IMG/VR virus record: IMGVR_UViG_3300020428_000021
Span: 1 to 47,587 of that record
Direction: 5' to 3' (one strand)
Origin: a virus
DNA length: 47,587 nucleotides
Under the pieces are notes generated by a model. It worked only from the letters and a program-made list of their open reading frames with translations. It was not told where the DNA came from and made no database searches. The stretch's first letter is position 1. Every line of letters begins with the position of its first letter. Positions 41,132 to 47,587 of the stretch are shown here, one piece after another. Both the position numbers and the translations under genes were made by a program.

Positions 41132-44100
41132 TAGTAACTAGAACCTCCGCTACTAGAAGAACTTGATGAACTAGAGCTGGATGAACTAGAACTGGATGAA
41201 CTAGAACTGGATGAACTAGATGTGGTATTTGACGTTGAGCCAACTGTGCTGGAACTAATTTCGGCAGCAGTAATACTTGCTACAATTTCAATATCATCAA
41301 CAGTGGCGCCACTAACAAAAATTTCGTCTGGTTTACTTTGTATTTCAAATAGGCTACCAAATGCCTGTGATGTCTGTCTTGGCAATATAACAAAATTTGA
41401 TATATCAGGCGAAACTACATTTAGTATGTAAGTTGAAAGTTCGCTTAGATAGAATCTATCTCCAAAGTCCCAGTTATTAACATCAAAGAACTGATTCATT
41501 GCTGTTACGATTCTTACTTTTAAATCATTATTGTTAAGATTTCTTGTAGGATTCTTAACTACTTTAAACTGAGCTTGTAACTTAGTATCAGCAGTACTGC
41601 CAAACAACACTTTGTACTTCACAGGATGGTAAACAACTTCATCACTGATCGACTTAATGGCGTTTAGTCCTGTACCAAACGTTACCCTAAGTTCGTCATT
41701 TGTCGGTGCAGTCGGCTCTGTTGTACGAGCACCTGCTAGATAATTTCTAAATTCTGTATCATAAGATCTAGTTAGAAGGTAAAGGTCAATAATGTTTGTT
41801 ACACTAGGATCAATTCTTCTATCTTCACTAGCTGAATGTGTGTATTGAAACTTAATATTATCTCTACCAATATTTGCTCTATATGTAGGTTCTAATACAA
41901 GTGTATTAGTTGTGGTATCAACACGCTTGACTCTATTTTCTGCACTATCATAAAAATATATTAACTGTCCGTTTGTATAATTGTTAATATTAACCAATGA
42001 CTCTTTTTCAATTACTAAGATAGGAGTTACTGCTGGGTCAACTAAGTTGAATACTGTCGTACCATAATTATCTTTCTCTGATTTAAAGAAAAGAAATTTT
42101 AAATCAAGATCTTCACCAACAACGCTAACAAACGATTCTGGATTATCAATAACACCATCTGCGTCTGAATCTCTAAAACCTAATCTAATTTCTTTTGTAC
42201 TTTCATAACCGTCGTCAAACTTAATTACATCTGCAACTTCAAATGGATAATCTTGTACTAAAGATCCTGTGCCAACATTTTTAGAATTAATACCTAAAAC
42301 ATTTACAACATCTTTTTCAACCTTACCTGTTAAACTGTTATATGCTTTTTCGGTTTTATCAAAGTAAAATCTATTCTGCTTTTTACTACCAAATACATAG
42401 TTAAGTGTACGTGTTCGTACAATATATTGATCGTTGTCTTTTACAAATGCCATAATCCAAGAACTATCTAAGTTATTGTTTGTTATGTCGCCTGATTTAC
42501 CTAAAGCAAATGGTGAAGTTAAGTCTAAGTTTTGATTTTGAATAATTTTCCAACTAGAATCTGTATCATCGTATCTCAACCCAAAGTTTAAATTTGCAAA
42601 GGCTTGATTAACCATTGACGATTCAAGTGCATCTGAAAGATCTGTTACAAACTTAGGAACAATTCTTGAAGCAACTGCACCTGAAGGTACATTATCATTA
42701 AACACAATAGGTCCAATGCCTTTTGCATTGGCTCCTGTGCCTGCGTTTGTTCCGTCACCTGCAACACTAATAACTTTTGTCCAGATAAAATCCGTTGCAC
42801 CAATATGATCAGCAGCGCCATTCATAAGTGTTCCGTCAGGCATGAAGTGCTGGCCTGCTGGTGCAACAAATTTAACATTTGCTCCTGCTGTAATGTACTT
42901 TAAGTTATTAGTAGAATACGTGCCTACTTTAAGTAGCGATAAATCAACTTTGTTTGTAAAGTAACCAGTACCTTGATTAATACCGTTTGTAGACGCATTC
43001 CATACAATATTATCGCTTGTAAATAAAATGCTGTCGTATTTTGTAAAGTAAAAATTGTATACATCTGTTTCTGTAAAGACACCTTCTACTTTTTGTTTAA
43101 TAAAGTTAATAATGTCTGATCTGTTTGTAAATTTAAAAGTAAGTGACTTTTCATCTTCTTCTTTATACATATAACCGTCTGTACCAAATACATTAACAGA
43201 ACTATATTTTCCACTTGCATCAATAAGATCAAAGTTACGTGATAAACCACTTGATGTTCTATTTGATGCTTTTACTTTTAAAATGTTTTGTGATGTTGAT
43301 AGAGGTGCAAGATTATAATCTTCACCAGTAATCATTCTATTTTGTGTGTAATAATTTGCAGGTGCATTCTTTTTAATAGATGCAACTGACTCTGTAGGAG
43401 TTGCTGTTGCAACAGTTGACTGTAATGCCATTCCAATTGTTAATGTATGTGCAATACCTGCTTGGTTAATATACTCAACTGAGATATTAACATTTTTCAT
43501 TTCACTAGGTGAAATTGTATAACTTAATCCATTACTAATTCTATAATAAGTTCTAAAAGAACCTTTAGGTAAGTTACCATACACACCGTCAGCAAAAGTT
43601 AAATCAATCATATCGGTTTGTTTAGTTTCTACACCGTAAATATTTCTGATATCTCCAGTCAAGCTATTGTAAGCAATATTGTTTCCTGTAAGGCTTGATA
43701 CTTTTGTCCACTCTTGAGCTTGGCTTCCGTTTGCAAGTAATTCAAACAACCAAACATCATCGTTGTTAATTCCTTTTGCATCAACTGCAACTTTTTCATT
43801 TGTTGATGGCGCATCAATTGTAAAGTCTGCTAACTCCAAAGAACCCTGTTTGAAGTGCATAAAGAATCCTGTGTTAGGACTTGCTGGACCTTTGTTGTCC
43901 TGTCTATAAAGAAATCCTAACTGATTACCTGGAGTAGGTGATTCTTCGTAAATTTCTTCTGCACCTTTGAATGTTGTACTTAAAATTTCAAAAACCATTT
44001 GTCTACCTGCAACAGTCTTTGAAAAAGTATACATTGGTACATCAGTACTAGCAGTTCTAAATCTGTATTGTTCTGTTGGAATGCTTTGAATAACATCTGT

Positions 44101-44625
44101 TCCTTGGCTTCTACCAAACTTTGTGTTATCAGACATAGCAGCATCAAGAAGCAAAACAAACTGTTCTGCCCAGTTTGTATTAGTTGGGTCGTTCCATTTA
44201 ACTGTTTGACTTGCTAGATTACGTCCATTACTATCAACCAACTGTTCTGTAGTTGAAACTGATGTAAATTTAAGTAAGCCTTTTGCTGGCAAGTTACGCT
44301 TTGCATTGTAACTAAGCATTTTAGCAATACGTAGTACACTTTCTTTACGCTCAGCAAGTTCAATAAAGTTTTCTCTACTTGCTAAATCAATACGGAAGGA
44401 TAAACTTTGTCCTAGAAACGCAATAGCATCAATCAGTGCAAGGTACTCTGAGCTTTCAATGTAATCGTTAAAATCTTCTGGATAGTTCTCTCTTAGATAG
44501 GTGATGATCACACGTCTTAGATTCTCAAAATCATAAGATTTGAAATCAGCATTAGCGAAAGTCTGGTATATACGTGTCCAGTCTTCGTTAAGTAATAAAT
44601 TATTTTGTCTTGACGTTGTGCTCAT
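41131..44625 (-). CDS. 6: Baseplate wedge protein gp6-like
   Basis: The 1164-residue protein is the wedge component that, in T4, forms the inner ring of the baseplate with gp25 and gp53. The N-terminus (NEDWTRIYQTFANADFKSYD, then DFNDYIESSEYLALIDAIAF and RIDLASRENFIELAERKESV) matches T4 gp6 closely by eye. T4 gp6 is about 660 residues, so this is far longer. The central and C-terminal parts are beta-rich, and the last residues are a run of about 24 serines ending GGSSY, encoded by a 15-bp tandem repeat. A late promoter and AGGAA ribosome site precede it. It overlaps the giant gene as TAATG. Confidence 0.94.
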   Translation of the reverse strand: MSTTSRQNNLLLNEDWTRIYQTFANADFKSYDFENLRRVIITYLRENYPEDFNDYIESSEYLALIDAIAFLGQSLSFRIDLASRENFIELAERKESVLRIAKMLSYNAKRNLPAKGLLKFTSVSTTEQLVDSNGRNLASQTVKWNDPTNTNWAEQFVLLLDAAMSDNTKFGRSQGTDVIQSIPTEQYRFRTASTDVPMYTFSKTVAGRQMVFEILSTTFKGAEEIYEESPTPGNQLGFLYRQDNKGPASPNTGFFMHFKQGSLELADFTIDAPSTNEKVAVDAKGINNDDVWLFELLANGSQAQEWTKVSSLTGNNIAYNSLTGDIRNIYGVETKQTDMIDLTFADGVYGNLPKGSFRTYYRISNGLSYTISPSEMKNVNISVEYINQAGIAHTLTIGMALQSTVATATPTESVASIKKNAPANYYTQNRMITGEDYNLAPLSTSQNILKVKASNRTSSGLSRNFDLIDASGKYSSVNVFGTDGYMYKEEDEKSLTFKFTNRSDIINFIKQKVEGVFTETDVYNFYFTKYDSILFTSDNIVWNASTNGINQGTGYFTNKVDLSLLKVGTYSTNNLKYITAGANVKFVAPAGQHFMPDGTLMNGAADHIGATDFIWTKVISVAGDGTNAGTGANAKGIGPIVFNDNVPSGAVASRIVPKFVTDLSDALESSMVNQAFANLNFGLRYDDTDSSWKIIQNQNLDLTSPFALGKSGDITNNNLDSSWIMAFVKDNDQYIVRTRTLNYVFGSKKQNRFYFDKTEKAYNSLTGKVEKDVVNVLGINSKNVGTGSLVQDYPFEVADVIKFDDGYESTKEIRLGFRDSDADGVIDNPESFVSVVGEDLDLKFLFFKSEKDNYGTTVFNLVDPAVTPILVIEKESLVNINNYTNGQLIYFYDSAENRVKRVDTTTNTLVLEPTYRANIGRDNIKFQYTHSASEDRRIDPSVTNIIDLYLLTRSYDTEFRNYLAGARTTEPTAPTNDELRVTFGTGLNAIKSISDEVVYHPVKYKVLFGSTADTKLQAQFKVVKNPTRNLNNNDLKVRIVTAMNQFFDVNNWDFGDRFYLSELSTYILNVVSPDISNFVILPRQTSQAFGSLFEIQSKPDEIFVSGATVDDIEIVASITAAEISSSTVGSTSNTTSSSSSSSSSSSSSSSSSSSSSSSSGGSSY
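41161..41220 (-). repeat. Four tandem 15-bp repeats encoding the poly-serine tail of gp6
   Basis: Four units of 15 bp (plus-strand consensus ACTGGATGAACTAGA, with two units differing by one base each) run from 41161 to 41220. On the coding strand each unit encodes five serines with mixed codons (TCT AGT TCA TCC AGT). Codon mixing with exact repetition shows the tract grew by unit duplication, not by single-codon slippage. The number of units may vary among relatives. Confidence 0.92.
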
Positions 44626-44641
44626 TATTGGTTCCTATACT

Positions 44642-44649
44642 GTATTTAC
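44642..44649 (-). promoter_or_regulatory. Late promoter element (GTAAATAC) before gp6
   Basis: Minus-strand GGGTAAATACAG lies in the 41-base gap between gp25 and gp6, 16 bases before the gp6 ATG, followed by a GGAAC ribosome site. It differs from the T4 core at its first base(s) but matches the other elements in this window. Confidence 0.6.
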
Positions 44650-44666
44650 CCATGTGTATAATATGA

Positions 44667-45104
44667 TCAGTTTATAACGGAGTTATCTCTGTCGAAATTA
44701 AACTTCATTCTCTCGCTAACATTGAACGGTATATATGTTACATCGGCTTCGATTCTAATTCCTTGTTCGGTACTGTCTACTCCTACAGCATTTACCTGTA
44801 TTCTTGGGTCATAATTGATAATATCTTGTACATCTTTAGCAATCATTTCTTTAACTTGTGGTGTAAATTGCTCAAAGATCATATCCCAAATAATAGTTCC
44901 GAAGTTTGGATTTTCTAATTTTTCACCTTTTCTAATATAAAAGTGATTGATAATATCTTGTTTTACTAAATCTATATCGTACAGCTTAAAGTTATCAACT
45001 GAATTCGCTGAACTAAATCCTTTATACGCATAACTTGTTGCGCCTACTTGCCCTGCTGATGCTTGGTTTACTGATACAGTTTTTTGATTGTATAACTTAG
45101 CCAT
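44667..45104 (-). CDS. 25: Baseplate wedge subunit gp25-like (GPW/gp25 family)
   Basis: This 145-residue wedge protein is close to the T4 gp25 length of 132. It is recognised by IINHFYIRKGEKLENPNFGT then IIWDMIFEQFTPQVKEMI, the conserved part of gp25 and contractile-system sheath initiators (residues about 51-90). The C-terminal strand region IRIEADVTYIPFNVSERMKF is also typical. In T4 it lies beside gp6 and gp53 and starts sheath assembly. The start overlaps the stop of gp5 by eight bases, so the two are probably co-translated. Confidence 0.93.
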   Translation of the reverse strand: MAKLYNQKTVSVNQASAGQVGATSYAYKGFSSANSVDNFKLYDIDLVKQDIINHFYIRKGEKLENPNFGTIIWDMIFEQFTPQVKEMIAKDVQDIINYDPRIQVNAVGVDSTEQGIRIEADVTYIPFNVSERMKFNFDRDNSVIN

Positions 45105-46863
45105 TTTGCTTCTCCTCTCTATCTGTTGCTAGTGCTGTAACAAACTGAGGTGCTTGGTTTTCATGCAATAACCACGGTTCGTGCATTGGAATACGCCTCA
45201 TGATAGATGATATTGTTCCATCTTGCCATTTTGTAGTTGCCCAGTCTTTCAATGGGTTTACTAATGGGTTATCGTATTTAATTAAATCTGTAATTGTTAA
45301 TGCTGTATCAGCCTGTGCTGCTCCTGTTGCTGCTGGACCATTAAAGTGTATGTTAGGACTTGCTGACATAATAATATCTCCGCCTGATGCAACTTCTGTA
45401 TTAGCGCCTGATGTTAAGTAATTGTAACCGCCTGTGTTGATATCCCAGTTCGCTTGTGTATCTGATCTATCACCAATTGTTTGAATATCAGTAGTTCCGC
45501 CAATAAAGTGTCTGTGGTTGCCAGCAACAGAAATATCTAAGTCTCCAGCAAGAGGAACATCAGCTGCGCTAGTGTACATTCTTGTTTCAATTTTTCCATT
45601 GGCACCAATTAATATGTTAGTGTTAAATGCACTTTCTATTTGTACTCTACCATTCTCTTGTTTAAGAGCATCTTCAATTTTTGCATCTTGATGTAAACTA
45701 TCAGGTGCTTGGTATTCAGCAGTTGCTTTTATGTTTATGTTACGTCCTGCTTCCATGTTAATATCTCTATCTGCTTTAATATTAACATCGCTCATTGAGT
45801 GAACACTTACACTATCATTTGCGAATACATCTACTTTACCATTAGATGTTAATTCAACCCACGCTGTTCCTTTTGAGTTACCAATATAAATCAAATCTTC
45901 TGAATTATGTAAAAGAAGTTGATGTCCTGTTCTTGTTCTAAGTCTTGTGTACTCATTATATGGCAAGTCAAGCAATCCTATGTTAGGATTTGCATCTGTT
46001 GCAGCAACATATTCCACTGGTCCGTCTTGTGGAGCAGATTTTCTAATGTAACGATCATCACCATCGTCCATAACAAACTGTGTTCCGCCTAATCGTGTAA
46101 CAGGAATTTCAACACTTAAATTTTCTTTTGTGCCACGTCTCATACGTTTACCGTTTGGACCGTAGTCTAAAGGTCCAGGCGTACTAATACCAAATACTGC
46201 ATTAGGATTATTACGTCTACTAGATGTAGTAGTAACCCCTCTTACATCATCTTCTAATAATCCTTGAAAGAAAAATCTATCTGTTATAGGATGTATAGGC
46301 TTTGGAATTTTCTCAGCATCAATTTCGTTCTCGCCATCTGGAGAACCATTTATTCGTTTGTTAATCTCACCAACTGGCAAAGGCATTTTTGTATTGAACT
46401 TTTTCTTTTCTTCGGCTGACAAAGCTGCCAATGATGATCTTTCGTCTTCAGTTGGACTAGTGTCTGCTGCACCAATAGCAGGTACCATGTGATTTGCAAA
46501 CCTCGGTGGAACACATGCAAACCAATAACCTGATGCAGGATTACCTTCAATAAACATTACCATAACTGTTACACCAACATCTGGTGGAACTGCCCACATA
46601 CCATAACTTTGTTGTGTATCTTTAAAGTCGTTTTGATTCATTCCTAATGCTTCGTATGGTGTGTGTCCGAAGAATGGAGATGCATAATTTACAAGATATG
46701 TTTGTCCATCAGTGTTACCTGCGTTACCAGATTCTCTGAGTAACGAAACTTTTAGTCTACCATTGAACGTAGGATCAAGTACATCAATTACCGTAGCAAG
46801 ATAAGCACCTGAGCCTAATGCTCCTGCCTGAGTATTATATCTGGTTCTCTTTTCAACTGGCAT
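45097..46863 (-). CDS. 5: Baseplate hub protein gp5-like, without a recognisable lysozyme domain
   Basis: This 588-residue hub/spike protein begins with an OB-fold region (LATVIDVLDPTFNGRLKVSL, through GVTVMVMFIEGNPASGYWFA). The C-terminal half has the spike-type segment LRTRTGHQLLLHNSEDLIYI followed by short strand repeats (VSVHSMSDVNIKADRDINME). That pattern matches gp5/VgrG beta-helix repeats. T4 gp5 has a lysozyme domain between these parts. Here the corresponding region (about 135-235) is a charged Pro-rich linker with no space for lysozyme. If membrane-puncturing lysis is needed, another protein must supply it. It overlaps both neighbours (one base upstream, eight bases with gp25). Confidence 0.9.
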   Translation of the reverse strand: MPVEKRTRYNTQAGALGSGAYLATVIDVLDPTFNGRLKVSLLRESGNAGNTDGQTYLVNYASPFFGHTPYEALGMNQNDFKDTQQSYGMWAVPPDVGVTVMVMFIEGNPASGYWFACVPPRFANHMVPAIGAADTSPTEDERSSLAALSAEEKKKFNTKMPLPVGEINKRINGSPDGENEIDAEKIPKPIHPITDRFFFQGLLEDDVRGVTTTSSRRNNPNAVFGISTPGPLDYGPNGKRMRRGTKENLSVEIPVTRLGGTQFVMDDGDDRYIRKSAPQDGPVEYVAATDANPNIGLLDLPYNEYTRLRTRTGHQLLLHNSEDLIYIGNSKGTAWVELTSNGKVDVFANDSVSVHSMSDVNIKADRDINMEAGRNINIKATAEYQAPDSLHQDAKIEDALKQENGRVQIESAFNTNILIGANGKIETRMYTSAADVPLAGDLDISVAGNHRHFIGGTTDIQTIGDRSDTQANWDINTGGYNYLTSGANTEVASGGDIIMSASPNIHFNGPAATGAAQADTALTITDLIKYDNPLVNPLKDWATTKWQDGTISSIMRRIPMHEPWLLHENQAPQFVTALATDREEKQNG

Positions 46864-47587
46864 TAAGTTTTAACTCCGTCAAGTATTTTAGGATCGTAAA
46901 TTCTAATAGTGTTACCTTCACTGTCTTTACTTTCTGTAAATGGTTTAGTTCTATCAATATTAAAGTTAACTAACGTTCCGTTAGATTGTCTTCTCTTTTC
47001 AATCAACTTAGGTTTCTTAGGTTTAGATTTAAACTCGCCATCACCCTTAGGTAATTTTGCGGCCCATTTTTCTATACCTTCTACACTCAAGCCAAAGTTA
47101 GCAAGGAAGTTATTAGCAAATTGCTCTCCTGCTTTTTCTACTTCTTCAATTGTTATTGTCCTATCAATTTTTGGTGGTGGCGGAACTTGTCCAACTTCTG
47201 TTTTTGCGGGTTGTACTGGTCCAACTTGTGATTGCAATGCCTGTTTACTACCTGGTGGTTTTTTGCCTCCGTAATCAATTGGCTGTCCTGGCATTCTAAC
47301 ACATTTAAGTTTTTGTGTAAACTGCCCACCTTTAAATTCACCATCACATCTCAATACTTTGTAAACTCCGCTAAAAGGACTTGGATTTTCATTTGCAAAT
47401 TCGTAAAGTCCGGTGTCAGTATTTGTATCAATCGGAGTTCTAAAACTAATAAAGATATAAATTTCGCCTCCTGAGTAATTAGCTTCTCCGCCTTCTGTTG
47501 TCTGCGAACGCGGCGCTGCTGCATCAATATGATTTGACTGGCCGCTTTCAACCATCCAGTACGTATCACCGAGTATATCTAAATCAA
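46863..47587 (-). CDS. Virion structural (tail hub region) protein, C-terminal fragment cut by window edge
   Basis: An ATG at 47555 would give 230 residues, but the frame stays open to the edge (LDILGDTYW before that Met), so it is probably an internal methionine. Visible parts are a strand-rich N-terminal region (GGEIYIFISFRTPIDTNTDT), FSGVYKVLRCDGEFKGGQFT, a Pro/Lys/Gln linker (PPPPK), and a basic C-terminal tail. GD-x-YW followed by such a strand region is common in phage hub proteins near gp5, in my recollection. It overlaps the gp5 start by one base. Function is inferred from position only. Confidence 0.72.
   Translation of the reverse strand, partial: DLDILGDTYWMVESGQSNHIDAAAPRSQTTEGGEANYSGGEIYIFISFRTPIDTNTDTGLYEFANENPSPFSGVYKVLRCDGEFKGGQFTQKLKCVRMPGQPIDYGGKKPPGSKQALQSQVGPVQPAKTEVGQVPPPPKIDRTITIEEVEKAGEQFANNFLANFGLSVEGIEKWAAKLPKGDGEFKSKPKKPKLIEKRRQSNGTLVNFNIDRTKPFTESKDSEGNTIRIYDPKILDGVKT

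Noticed and set aside
1-47587. tRNA genes, CRISPR arrays, insertion sequences or integrase/attachment sites
   Set aside because: No cloverleaf-like segment, spaced repeat array, transposase motif or integrase motif was seen. The gaps between genes are nearly all below 60 bases, with one of 141.

Overview
This window is a fragment of a tailed, T4-like (myovirus-type) bacteriophage genome, most like the T4-related phages of marine bacteria such as cyanophages and pelagiphages. The evidence is direct: a baseplate cluster of gp5-like, gp25-like, gp6-like and a giant structural gene on the minus strand, a short-tail-fibre gene with a collar domain, and T4-style late promoter elements (consensus near ATAAATAC) in front of several gene groups. 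The DNA is AT-rich and densely packed, with no gap over about 145 bases. I see no tRNA, integrase, CRISPR array or insertion sequence. The host cannot be named from this window.

Layout, left to right. (1) 1-3372, plus strand: nine small genes with overlapping or near-abutting ends. The first is cut by the window edge. None has a function I can assign, although several look like conserved small genes of marine T4-like phages. The block ends in a clear intrinsic terminator at 3388-3418, which runs into the stop codon of a convergent gene. (2) 3417-15642, minus strand: a 12-gene 'modification island'. It holds a UDP-sugar dehydrogenase with its own late promoter, two related glycosyltransferase-like proteins flanking an SGNH hydrolase, two tandem radical SAM enzymes with N-terminal cysteine clusters, a protein made of repeated degenerate glycosyltransferase-like units, a related glycosyltransferase-like protein, an unknown protein, two further GT-A-type enzymes and a small conserved protein. 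Eleven of these genes overlap or abut and seem to be one operon read from a late promoter at 15671-15678. (3) 15702-27321, minus strand: tail adhesin and fibre genes. There are two related adhesin-like proteins, four long proteins sharing an N-terminal module of about 130 residues (one with a gp12-like collar domain), and a small structural protein. Embedded among them are a 2-oxoglutarate/Fe(II) oxygenase and a possible fibre-assembly protein. (4) 27350-47587, minus strand: baseplate. This part contains a 4593-residue protein, gp6 with a poly-serine tail, gp25, gp5 and a truncated gene at the right edge.

Working together (inference): the right half builds the baseplate and tail tip. The island between the tail genes and the small-gene block has the same late promoter type as the structural genes, so its enzymes are probably made while virions assemble. 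An attractive hypothesis is that sugar supply (dehydrogenase), side-chain chemistry (oxygenase, radical SAM enzymes), glycosyl transfer and deacylation (SGNH) together decorate the tail fibres or the cell envelope late in infection. The most unusual single object is the giant protein. It seems to contain a seven-bladed FG-GAP-type propeller with three carbohydrate-binding-like modules placed within or between its blades.
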